Source of the DNA: Lentzea aerocolonigenes
Lineage (GTDB): Bacteria; Actinomycetota; Actinomycetes; Mycobacteriales; Pseudonocardiaceae
Direction: 5' to 3'
Assembly (NCBI RefSeq): GCF_000955955.1
Contig: NZ_JYJG01000347.1
Coordinates: 1-18,291, forward strand
Length of the DNA: 18,291 bases
Shown here: positions 7,278 through 15,310 of the stretch, in pieces
How positions within the stretch are numbered: the stretch's first letter is position 1
How the letters are laid out: the number at the start of each line of letters is the position of its first letter
Made by a program: the position numbers and the translations under genes
Notes under the pieces: model-generated
What the model was told of the DNA's origin: nothing
What the model saw: only the letters and a program-made list of their open reading frames with translations
Databases searched by the model: none

Positions 7278-8455
7278 CGTCGGCCCGAGCGGTCTCGTTG
7301 GTGGCCAAACGCGAGTTCGTCACGAAGGTGCGCACCAGGTCGTTCCTGATCGGCACAGCGGTGATCATCGCCGTGCTCGCCGGGTACGTGGTCTTGCAGT
7401 CGGTGCTGTTCGACGACCAGCAGCGCAGCGTCGTCGGGTTCTCCGGCCAGGCGACGCAGCTCGCGGATCCGTTGCAGGAGAAGGCTCGTGCGTTCGGCAT
7501 CGACGTCGAGACGCGTGATGTCACCACGATGTCCGGCGCCGAGCAGCAGGTGCGCGACGGCTCGCTGGACGCGCTCGTCACCGGTGCGCCACCGGAGCTG
7601 AAGATGATCGTCAAGGGCTCCGGCGACGAGGTGCTGACGACCGCGCTGAACGACGTGCTGCGCCAGCAGGTGCTGGTCGCCCAGCTCGCCGAGACCGGCA
7701 AGACCCCGCAGCAGGTCGCGGAGAGCCTGGCGGACGTCAACGTGGCCGTGACGGCGCTGGAACCCGTTGACCCGCAACGAGGTCAGCGCCTCGCGATCGG
7801 GTTGATCGTGGCCGCGCTGCTGTACTACTCGCTGCTGGTCTACGGCACGATGGTCGCCCAGGGCGTGGTCGAGGAGAAGTCCAGCCGCGTCGTCGAGATC
7901 CTGCTCGCGACCGTCCGGCCGTGGCAGTTGTTGCTGGGCAAGGTGATCGGGCTCGGCGCGGTCGGTCTGCTGCAGCTACTGGTGATCTCCACGGTCGGGC
8001 TCGGGCTGTCGTCGGCGTTCGACGTGATCGACGTGGGAGCTCTCGGCGGCACCGCCCTGTTGACCGGCGTGCTGTGGTACCTGCTCGGTTTCTTCTTGTA
8101 CGCCACGGTGTTCGCGGCGGCCGCTTCGCTGGTGTCGCGGCAGGAGGAACTGCAGTCGGTGCTGACACCGATCAGCATGACGATCATCGTGGCGTTCGTG
8201 GCAGGCATCAACCTGATGATCGGCAGCCCGTCCGGCACGACCGTGACGGTGCTGTCGCTGCTGCCGCCGTTCGCGCCGATCCTGATGCCGGGCCGGATGG
8301 CACTGGGCGTCGCTCCGGCGTGGCAGGTGCTGCTGGCCGTGGCGCTTGCCCTGGCAGCCATCGCGGCCATCACGTGGCTGGGCGGCAAGGTCTACGCGAA
8401 CGCGGTGCTCCGGACGGGCGCTCGCGTGAAGCTCCGGGAAGCGTTGAAGATCTAG
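7274..8455 (+). CDS. ABC-2-type transporter permease, NatB-like
   Basis: This is the membrane subunit partner of the ATPase at 6369-7277. An N-terminal segment at about residues 26-46 (FLIGTAVIIAVLAGYVVLQ) is followed by a large, mostly polar external domain (about 47-170), then about five transmembrane helices in the C-terminal half (from about residue 176 to 375). This is the NatB/ABC2_membrane_3 layout. The length of 393 aa fits. A cytoplasmic EEKSSRVVEILLATVRP loop after TM2 is the family's coupling helix region. The TAG stop at 8453-8455 overlaps the stop codon of the convergent photolyase gene. Confidence 0.9.
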   Translation: MTSARAVSLVAKREFVTKVRTRSFLIGTAVIIAVLAGYVVLQSVLFDDQQRSVVGFSGQATQLADPLQEKARAFGIDVETRDVTTMSGAEQQVRDGSLDALVTGAPPELKMIVKGSGDEVLTTALNDVLRQQVLVAQLAETGKTPQQVAESLADVNVAVTALEPVDPQRGQRLAIGLIVAALLYYSLLVYGTMVAQGVVEEKSSRVVEILLATVRPWQLLLGKVIGLGAVGLLQLLVISTVGLGLSSAFDVIDVGALGGTALLTGVLWYLLGFFLYATVFAAAASLVSRQEELQSVLTPISMTIIVAFVAGINLMIGSPSGTTVTVLSLLPPFAPILMPGRMALGVAPAWQVLLAVALALAAIAAITWLGGKVYANAVLRTGARVKLREALKI

Positions 8456-9696
8456 GCTGACTTGATGGCCTGATACCGGTCGAGGGCCACCTGTCGTTCC
8501 ACGGCGTGGTCGACGATCGGTGTCAGGTCGATGCTGTCCGGCGCGTACTTGCGGACGTACGCGCCGTCCGGGTCGAACTTCTTGGCCTGCGTCAACGGGT
8601 TGAACACGCGGAAGTACGGCGCCGCGTCCGTGCCGCACCCCGCGACCCACTGCCAGTTGTGCTGGTTCGACGCGAGGTCGCCGTCCACGAGGTGCTTCAT
8701 GAAGTGCCTCGCGCCCCACCACCACGGCAGATGCAGGTCCTTCACCAAGAAGCTGGCCACGATCATGCGGACCCTGTTGTGCATGAAGCCTTCCTGCAAC
8801 AACTGCCGCATGCCGGCGTCGACGATCGGGTAGCCGGTGCGGCCCTGCGTCCAGGCCTCGAACAGCTCCTCGTCGTTGTCGTGCTGCATCCGGTCGAACT
8901 TGCGGTCGTAGTTCTCGCGCGCGGTTTCCGGCTTGTGCCACAACACATCCGCGTAGAACTCACGCCAGGCCAGCTCGCTGCGGAACGTGCCGTCGCAGTC
9001 CTGCAGCAACGTCCGCGGGTGCAGCACGCCGAACCTCAGGTACGCCGACAGCCTGCTCGTCGCGTCGAGGTCGGGACGGTCGCGCGTGTTGTCGTAGTCC
9101 TCAAGTCGTTCATCCCGGAACTCCTCCCACAGCTTGAGCGCATCCGGGAGTTTTCGAGTTGTGGCAGGAAGTTCGACGCTGTGGCCTGATTCGATCCAGT
9201 CCAGAGTGGACGCGCCGGTGTCCGCCGGCTTGCGCCAGCCGTGGTCCAGCCAGGCGTTGCGGAACGGCGTGAAGACCTTGAACGGCGTTCCGTCCTGTTT
9301 GCGCACCCTGCCCGGAGTCACGGCGTAGGGCGAGCCGGACCGGACGAGTTCGATGTCCCCCAACGCTTCTTCGACGGCCTGGTCGCGCTTCCGCCCGTAC
9401 GGCGCGCAGTCCGCGGAGATGTGCACGCTCTCCGCACCGATCTCCCGCGCCACCCGAGGCACCACCTCCACCGGGTCGCCGTGCACCACCATCAAACGGC
9501 CGCCGAGTTGGTCGTTCAACGCGTGCAAACAGCGGTGCAGGAAATCGATTCGCGGCTGTCCGGACGGTTTCAGCAACCGATCGTCGAGAACGAACAACGC
9601 GAGTGCCCGAGGAGATCGTTCCGCCGCCGCGAGAAAGGCAGGATGATCGGCCGTTCGCAGATCACGACGGAACCAGACAACAGAGGGAGAGCTCAC
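8452..9696 (-). CDS. phr: Deoxyribodipyrimidine photolyase (CPD class I type)
   Basis: This light-driven FAD enzyme splits UV-induced cyclobutane pyrimidine dimers. The N-terminal alpha/beta antenna domain (VVWFRRDLRTADHPA, residues 6-20) is followed by the FAD domain with TSRLSAYLRFGVLHPR (213-228), TGYPIVDAGMRQL (287-299), MHNRVRMIVASFLVKD (305-320) and NWQWVAGCGTDAAPYF (347-362). By alignment from memory to E. coli PhrB, the first two Trp of the electron chain are present (W348 and W325), but the outermost one (W306 in E. coli) is His272. At 414 aa it is shorter than E. coli PhrB (472). The GTG start at 9696 has little ribosome site and a candidate -10 (TAACGT) 6 nt upstream. A 6-4 photolyase or cryptochrome role is less likely. 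Confidence 0.9.
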   Translation of the reverse strand: MSSPSVVWFRRDLRTADHPAFLAAAERSPRALALFVLDDRLLKPSGQPRIDFLHRCLHALNDQLGGRLMVVHGDPVEVVPRVAREIGAESVHISADCAPYGRKRDQAVEEALGDIELVRSGSPYAVTPGRVRKQDGTPFKVFTPFRNAWLDHGWRKPADTGASTLDWIESGHSVELPATTRKLPDALKLWEEFRDERLEDYDNTRDRPDLDATSRLSAYLRFGVLHPRTLLQDCDGTFRSELAWREFYADVLWHKPETARENYDRKFDRMQHDNDEELFEAWTQGRTGYPIVDAGMRQLLQEGFMHNRVRMIVASFLVKDLHLPWWWGARHFMKHLVDGDLASNQHNWQWVAGCGTDAAPYFRVFNPLTQAKKFDPDGAYVRKYAPDSIDLTPIVDHAVERQVALDRYQAIKSA

Positions 9697-9702
9697 CCTC
9701 TG

Positions 9703-9708
9703 ACGTTA
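9703..9708 (-). promoter_or_regulatory. Candidate -10 for leaderless phr
   Basis: On the minus strand TAACGT fits TANNNT and sits 6 nt upstream of the GTG at 9696, where no good Shine-Dalgarno exists. The upstream -35 region coincides with the citrate synthase terminator hairpin at 9714-9748. Confidence 0.4.
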
Positions 9709-9713
9709 CAAAG

Positions 9714-9748
9714 CGAAAGGCGCGCCCGCAGAACGGGCGCGCCTTTCG
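9714..9748 (-). terminator. Citrate synthase terminator hairpin
   Basis: A perfect 15-bp inverted repeat (CGAAAGGCGCGCCCG, 9714-9728, with 9734-9748) has a 5-nt loop. On the minus strand it begins 20 nt after the gltA stop, and a short T-containing tail (CTTTG) follows. It insulates phr, the next gene on the same strand, from gltA transcription. Confidence 0.88.
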
Positions 9749-9767
9749 GTGAAGCAGTACTACGCGA

Positions 9768-11081
<1,314 letters not shown>

Positions 11082-11103
11082 TCAAGTCCCTCTCAACGCT
11101 CGG

Positions 11104-11153
11104 ACGGGGTGGCGGCAGGTCGCACGGCCTGCCGTCGTCTCGGACCACCCCGT
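11104..11153 (-). promoter_or_regulatory. Nested hairpin in the gltA leader
   Basis: A 9-bp perfect outer stem (11104-11112 with 11145-11153, ACGGGGTGG/CCACCCCGT) encloses a 7-bp perfect stem (CGGCAGG 11113-11119 with CCTGCCG 11128-11134). The element lies 23-72 nt upstream of the gltA ATG, so it would be in the mRNA leader if transcription starts upstream of about 11160. I do not recognise a known riboswitch. It could affect mRNA stability, attenuation or protein binding. Confidence 0.55.
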
Positions 11154-11243
11154 TGGGATCTGAGTCTTCTGAGTTCACTCACGCTAGTCGGCGGAAGGCC
11201 CGCCTCGCAGCAGCGGTGTGAACCGATTCTGTGAGATGGGACC

Positions 11244-11263
11244 GGCATCACATCCGTAATGCC
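11244..11263. promoter_or_regulatory. Inverted repeat upstream of gltA
   Basis: GGCAT (11244-11248) and ATGCC (11259-11263) form 5-bp arms one helical turn apart in centre spacing, about 165 bp upstream of the gltA start. This is the geometry of a dimeric regulator site. No known consensus is recognised, and the arms are short enough to arise by chance. Confidence 0.3.
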
Positions 11264-11277
11264 AGTTTCTAGCGCGG

Positions 11278-11291
11278 CTACCTCACGGTAG
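11278..11291 (-). terminator. Small hairpin after the sugar kinase
   Basis: CTACC (11278-11282) and GGTAG (11287-11291) pair around TCAC, 15 nt beyond the kinase stop on the minus strand. It is weak as a terminator and could equally be an operator half of the gltA upstream region. Confidence 0.3.
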
Positions 11292-11305
11292 TCCGTTCCT
11301 CGGCT

Positions 11306-12238
11306 TTATCCAGCCAACGCAGCGGTGAGTTCGCTCGCAAAAGGCGGCTCGGCACCCGCGCGCGAACATGTGATCGCGGCGGCGGCACCCGCGTAGGTCA
11401 ATGCGGCGGTCCATTCCTCACTCGCGAGTGCCCGGACCTTCTCCACGCTCAACACGTCGTGGTCGTGCAGCCACGCGAGCAGGGCACCTTGCACCGTGTC
11501 CCCGGCCCCGATCGTGTCGACCACGTCCACCTTCACGGGCGGCACGTCGACCTGTCCCGTGGCGGTGATCACCGACAGACCGTCGCCACCTCTGGTGAGC
11601 ACGACCGCGGCCGGTCCCTGTGAAATCCACGTCCTTGCGATCTCGATCACGTCGCTTTCCTCCGCGAGCCACTGCGCGTCCTCGACGGACAGCTTCAGCA
11701 ACCCGACGTCCGGCAGCCACGACCGGAACCGCGCGCGGTAGGCGCCCGGATCGTCGATCAGCCCGGCCCGGATGTTGGGGTCGAGTGCGGTGAGCAAACG
11801 CTTGCTCTCGCGCCTCAGGACCTTCTCGTAGACCGAGGCGCCGGGCTCCAGGACGAGCGACAGCGTGCCGAACGACACGGCCCGCACGTCGGCAGGCAGC
11901 GGCCCGGGGTCCTCGACGAGCCGGTCGGCCGTGCCGTCGACGTAGAACGAGTAGCGCGCCGAACCGTCATCGGCGAGCCCGACGACGGCCAAAGTCGTGT
12001 TCTCCGGTCCGCGCTGGACCAGCTCCGTGCCCACGTTCGACGCGTGCAGCCGCTTGACCAGCTGCTCCCCGAAGTGGTCGCTCGACACCCGCGACAGGAA
12101 GCTCGTCGGCACGTCCAGCCGCCCCAACGCCACCGCGACGTTGTACGGCCCGCCACCGAGCTTCGGCGCGAGCGGCGTCAGCTCGTCGTCCCCCACCGGC
12201 ACCATGTCGACCAGTGCCTCACCAGCAACCACGATCAC
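11306..12238 (-). CDS. PfkB-family sugar kinase, fructokinase-like
   Basis: This is an ATP-dependent carbohydrate kinase of the ribokinase/PfkB fold, 310 aa. Visible motifs are the N-terminal substrate loop GGGPYNVAVALGRL (28-41), DPNIR (153-157) and the C-terminal anion-hole/base motif DTIGAGD (241-247), with D247 as the catalytic base. The usual DTTGAGDxF is slightly altered (DTIGAGDTV). Overall similarity is to fructokinases, but substrate cannot be fixed. The start is GTG at 12238, with GAAGGAG 9 nt upstream inside the end of the tetR gene. The gap to that gene is 6 bp, so the two are probably cotranscribed. Confidence 0.86.
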   Translation of the reverse strand: MIVVAGEALVDMVPVGDDELTPLAPKLGGGPYNVAVALGRLDVPTSFLSRVSSDHFGEQLVKRLHASNVGTELVQRGPENTTLAVVGLADDGSARYSFYVDGTADRLVEDPGPLPADVRAVSFGTLSLVLEPGASVYEKVLRRESKRLLTALDPNIRAGLIDDPGAYRARFRSWLPDVGLLKLSVEDAQWLAEESDVIEIARTWISQGPAAVVLTRGGDGLSVITATGQVDVPPVKVDVVDTIGAGDTVQGALLAWLHDHDVLSVEKVRALASEEWTAALTYAGAAAAITCSRAGAEPPFASELTAALAG

Positions 12239-12244
12239 TGCGTT

Positions 12245-12835
12245 CTACTCCTTCGGGGAGGCTCCGGTCCTTTGAAGCCCATCCAACAACAACTCGCCCA
12301 AAGCGGTGAACGCCTCGGCGTCCGAAACGCCTGCCCGCTTCGTGAGGACACCCGTCTGGATGCTCTCGATGAGCAACCCGGCCATCTCGGCGAACAGCAC
12401 CGCGTGCACCTCGCGGAACACGTGCAGCTCGACCCCGTCCTGGATGAACGCCTTGATGCGCTCGGCGGCGGCGCGCGCGTTGCGCTCGTACGTCGCCCTC
12501 GTCGGCGGGAAGTCGGACACGTCCGCGATGAACGCCGCCGAGGCCTTCGACAGCTCCTCGGCCGCGCCCGCGAGGTAACTTCCGATGCGTTTGCGCACGT
12601 CGTTAAGGCCTGCGATGCGCTTCTCGATGCGTTCGGCGGCACCCTTGAAGTACCGGCCGACCACCCGCACGGCCAACTGTTCCTTGCTGCCGGCGAGCGC
12701 GTACAGCGTCGACTTCGAGCAGTGCAGCCTGCCCGCGATGTCATCGAGCGTGAGGTGACCGAAGCCCTCGGTGAGGAAGAGAGCCTCCAACCGGGTGAGC
12801 AGCTCAGCCTGCCGCTGCGTGAGAGCCCGCGTCAT
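12245..12835 (-). CDS. TetR-family transcriptional regulator
   Basis: This is a 196-aa repressor-type protein. The helix-turn-helix is at about residues 28-48 (LTLDDIAGRLHCSKSTLYAL), followed by a helical ligand domain. The ATG at 12835 is chosen over an in-frame GTG at 12853 because AAGG lies 8 nt upstream of it. It is divergent from an acyl-CoA dehydrogenase and separated by a palindromic region (12863-12902), suggesting it represses both genes and responds to an acyl-CoA or related lipid signal; this is inferred from layout. The PfkB kinase follows on the same transcript. Confidence 0.87.
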   Translation of the reverse strand: MTRALTQRQAELLTRLEALFLTEGFGHLTLDDIAGRLHCSKSTLYALAGSKEQLAVRVVGRYFKGAAERIEKRIAGLNDVRKRIGSYLAGAAEELSKASAAFIADVSDFPPTRATYERNARAAAERIKAFIQDGVELHVFREVHAVLFAEMAGLLIESIQTGVLTKRAGVSDAEAFTALGELLLDGLQRTGASPKE

Positions 12836-12862
12836 GTGACGACCTTGCCACACTCACTGGCA

Positions 12863-12902
12863 ACTGTACTGACGTACGTCCTACAGTACAGCTACCAGTA
12901 CA
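12863..12902. promoter_or_regulatory. Symmetrical operator/promoter between tetR and acyl-CoA dehydrogenase
   Basis: An 8-bp inverted repeat CTGTACTG (12864-12871) / CAGTACAG (12884-12891) has a 12-bp spacer containing the perfect palindrome GACGTACGTC (12871-12880). A third half-site CAGTACA follows at 12896-12902, 12 bp after the second. TACAGT occurs on the plus strand (12882-12887) and on the minus strand (12868-12863), giving each divergent gene a -10 inside the operator. Bound regulator would block both. Confidence 0.65.
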
Positions 12903-12917
12903 CACCGGAGGTCGACG

Positions 12918-14057
12918 ATGCCCGCCGAGAGGCTGCTGCCCACCCAAGAGGCCGAGGACCTGATTGCGCTGGTCAGGGAGATCGCGCGGGACGAGCTGAA
13001 GCCCCACGCCGCGGACGCGGAGGAGAACGAGAAGTTCCCCCGCGACGCGTTCCGCCTGCTGGGCAGGGCCGGCCTGCTGGGCCTGCCGTACGCCGAGGAC
13101 TTCGGCGGCGGCGCGCAGCCCTACGAGGTGTACCTGCAGGCCCTCGAAGAGGTCGCCTCTGCCTGGATGACCGTCGCCGTCGGCATGTCCGTGCACGTCA
13201 TGTCCTGCTACGGCCTCGCCACCTTCGGCACCCGCGAACAGCAGGACCGCTGGCTCCCCGAGATGCTCGAAGGCGAACTCCTCGGCGGCTACGCCCTCTC
13301 CGAGGTCCAGGCGGGCTCCGACCCGGCCGCCATGTCGACCCGAGCCGTCCGCAAGGGCTCCGAGTACGTCGTCAACGGCACCAAGGCGTGGATCACCCAC
13401 GCCGGCGCCGCCGACTTCTACACCCTCATGGCCCGCACGTCCCCGGACGGCGGCCGGGGCATCTCCTGCTTCCTGGCCCCCGGCGACGCACGCGGCCTGT
13501 CCGCCGACACCCCGGAACGCAAGATGGGCCTCACCGGCTCCATCACCGCTCAGCTGGCTTTCGACGACGTCCGCTTCGGCACCGACCGCCTGATCGGTTC
13601 CGAAGGCGACGGCCTGAAGATCGCACTGTCCGCTTTGGACTCGGGCCGCCTGGGCATCGCCGCCTGCGCCGTCGGTCTGGCCCAAGCCGCCCTGGACGAA
13701 GCCGTGGCCTACGCCAAGACCCGCACCCAGTTCGGCCGCCCGATCATCGAATTCCAGGGCCTCGAGTTCCTCCTGGCCGACATGGCCGCCGCCGTGGAAT
13801 CAGCCCGAGCCACGTACCTCCACGCGGCCCGCATGCGCGACGCCGGCCGCCCCTTCCGCCAGCAGGCGTCGATCGCCAAGCTGATCGCCACCGACGCGGC
13901 CATGAAGGTGACCACCGACGCCGTCCAAGTTCTCGGCGGCGCCGGCTACACCCGCGACTTCCCGGTCGAGCGCTACATGCGCGAGGCCAAGGTCCTGCAA
14001 ATCTTCGAAGGCACCAACCAGATCCAGCGCCTCGTCATCGGCCGAGGCCTGCGGTAA
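12918..14057 (+). CDS. Acyl-CoA dehydrogenase
   Basis: This FAD enzyme introduces an alpha-beta double bond in acyl-CoA, in fatty acid or branched-chain amino acid breakdown, passing electrons to ETF. Motifs are YALSEVQAGSD (125-135), TKAWITHAG (155-163), RTQFGRPI (269-276) and QIFEGTNQIQR (361-371), where E364 is the probable catalytic base. The 379-aa length is typical. The ATG at 12918 has GGAGG 6 nt upstream. It stands alone after the palindromic control region, and its end faces the amidohydrolase gene with 7 bp between stops. Chain-length preference is not visible. Confidence 0.94.
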   Translation: MPAERLLPTQEAEDLIALVREIARDELKPHAADAEENEKFPRDAFRLLGRAGLLGLPYAEDFGGGAQPYEVYLQALEEVASAWMTVAVGMSVHVMSCYGLATFGTREQQDRWLPEMLEGELLGGYALSEVQAGSDPAAMSTRAVRKGSEYVVNGTKAWITHAGAADFYTLMARTSPDGGRGISCFLAPGDARGLSADTPERKMGLTGSITAQLAFDDVRFGTDRLIGSEGDGLKIALSALDSGRLGIAACAVGLAQAALDEAVAYAKTRTQFGRPIIEFQGLEFLLADMAAAVESARATYLHAARMRDAGRPFRQQASIAKLIATDAAMKVTTDAVQVLGGAGYTRDFPVERYMREAKVLQIFEGTNQIQRLVIGRGLR

Positions 14058-14064
14058 CGATCAA

Positions 14065-15276
14065 CTACGGCTGTTCCCGGTAGAAGGGGTCGGCCACGAC
14101 CCCTTCACCCTTCCGCTCGTCGAACGTGTAGACCTCGCGCCCCTCCACATACACGTGCAGGGCCCGGCTCATCACGTCCAGCGGATCCCCGGACCAGATG
14201 ACAACATCGCCGTCGAGCCCCGGCTTCAACGCGCCGACCCGATCATCGAGCCCCATGATCCGCGCGGGGTTGACCGTCAACGACCTGATGGCGACCTCCG
14301 GATCCAACCCTTCCTTCACCGCCAACGTGGCCTGGTGCACCAGGAAGTGAATCGGCACAACGGGATGGTCAGTGGTGATCGCCAGCTCCACCCCGGCCCG
14401 CGCCAGGATCCCGGGGTTCCGCAACCCCCGGTTCCGAACCTCCACTTTGGACCGCGAGGTGAACAGCGGACCGATGATCACCGGAATCTGCTTCTCCGCG
14501 ATGAGATCCGCGATCAGATGCCCTTCAGTGCCGTGGTTGAGGATCAGCTTGTAACCGAACTCCTCCGACAGCCTGATGGCCGTGGCGATGTCATCCGCCC
14601 GATGCGCGTGCTGGCACCAAGGCAGCTCACCACTGAGCACCTTCGCCAGGATCTCCTGCGTGTTGTTGCGGTCAAAGGCCTTCCCGTCGGCCTCAGCCTC
14701 AGCCTTCTTCGCCACATAATCCTGCGTCTTGGTCAACTCGTCCCGGATGACCGCCGCAACCCCTTGCCGCGTGGACGGCAACTTCCCCTTCTCGCCGTAC
14801 ACCCGCTTCGGGTTCTCCCCAAGCGCACTCTTGACGCTCACCGGCTCCTTGACGAGCATCTCGTCAACAGTCCGCCCCCAGCACTTGACCGCCACCGTCT
14901 GGCCACCGATCGGGTTCCCCGACCCTGGCTTGATCACCGCGGTCGTGACGCCACCGCTGAGCGCGTCCCCGAACCCGAGATCAGCGGGGTTGATGGCGTC
15001 GAGTGCCCGCATCCGCGCGCCGACCGGGTCGGTCATCTCGTTGGTGTCCTGCCCGGCCCACCCCTCGGCCTCCTCATGGACACCGATGTGCCCGTGCGCC
15101 TCGACAAAGCCAGGCAGCACCCACGCCCCGTCAGCGTCGACAACCTCAACCCCGTCGGGAATGTCGACGTCGGCCCCAACCGCGACGATCTTCCCGTCCT
15201 GAATGAGAACAGTTCCACCCTCGACAGGCTCTCCGTCGACGGGAACGACGTAGCCCCCGGTGATCGCGATGTTCAT
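14065..15276 (-). CDS. Amidohydrolase (imidazolonepropionase/COG1228-like)
   Basis: This 403-aa metal-dependent hydrolase of the amidohydrolase superfamily resembles imidazolonepropionase-related enzymes. The metal-site motifs are HGH (residues 61-63), H223/H225 in QHAHRAD, H248 in LNHGTEGH and D303 in TTDHPVV; K131 is a candidate bridging lysine. A longer in-frame start at 15354 is rejected because it would overlap the epimerase gene by 44 bp and adds a low-complexity leader. The ATG at 15276 is where homology starts, with a -10-like TAGCGT 8 nt upstream and no ribosome site, so the gene may be leaderless. The substrate is unknown. Confidence 0.86.
   Translation of the reverse strand: MNIAITGGYVVPVDGEPVEGGTVLIQDGKIVAVGADVDIPDGVEVVDADGAWVLPGFVEAHGHIGVHEEAEGWAGQDTNEMTDPVGARMRALDAINPADLGFGDALSGGVTTAVIKPGSGNPIGGQTVAVKCWGRTVDEMLVKEPVSVKSALGENPKRVYGEKGKLPSTRQGVAAVIRDELTKTQDYVAKKAEAEADGKAFDRNNTQEILAKVLSGELPWCQHAHRADDIATAIRLSEEFGYKLILNHGTEGHLIADLIAEKQIPVIIGPLFTSRSKVEVRNRGLRNPGILARAGVELAITTDHPVVPIHFLVHQATLAVKEGLDPEVAIRSLTVNPARIMGLDDRVGALKPGLDGDVVIWSGDPLDVMSRALHVYVEGREVYTFDERKGEGVVADPFYREQP
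14083..14106. terminator. Hairpin inside the amidohydrolase 3' end
   Basis: A perfect 9-bp inverted repeat, GAAGGGGTC (14083-14091) and GACCCCTTC (14098-14106), has a 6-nt loop. For the plus-strand acyl-CoA dehydrogenase it starts 26 nt after the stop, so it can terminate that transcript while being coding sequence on the other strand (encodes EGVVADPF). Confidence 0.6.
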
Positions 15277-15277
15277 G

Positions 15278-15292
15278 GTTAGCAACGCTAAC
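15278..15292 (-). promoter_or_regulatory. Palindrome over the amidohydrolase -10
   Basis: GTTAGC-AAC-GCTAAC is a perfect inverted repeat (6-bp arms, 3-bp spacer) directly before the amidohydrolase ATG. The minus-strand -10 candidate TAGCGT (15290-15285) lies inside it, 8 nt from the ATG. The layout fits a repressor site blocking a leaderless promoter. No regulator gene is adjacent. Confidence 0.5.
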
Positions 15293-15310
15293 GGTTGGGC
15301 CCGCGTTTCG

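Noticed and set aside
12044..14083. Plus-strand 679-codon frame across kinase, tetR and acyl-CoA dehydrogenase
   Set aside because: It crosses three real genes and two promoters, with an Arg/Pro-rich translation typical of a wrong frame.
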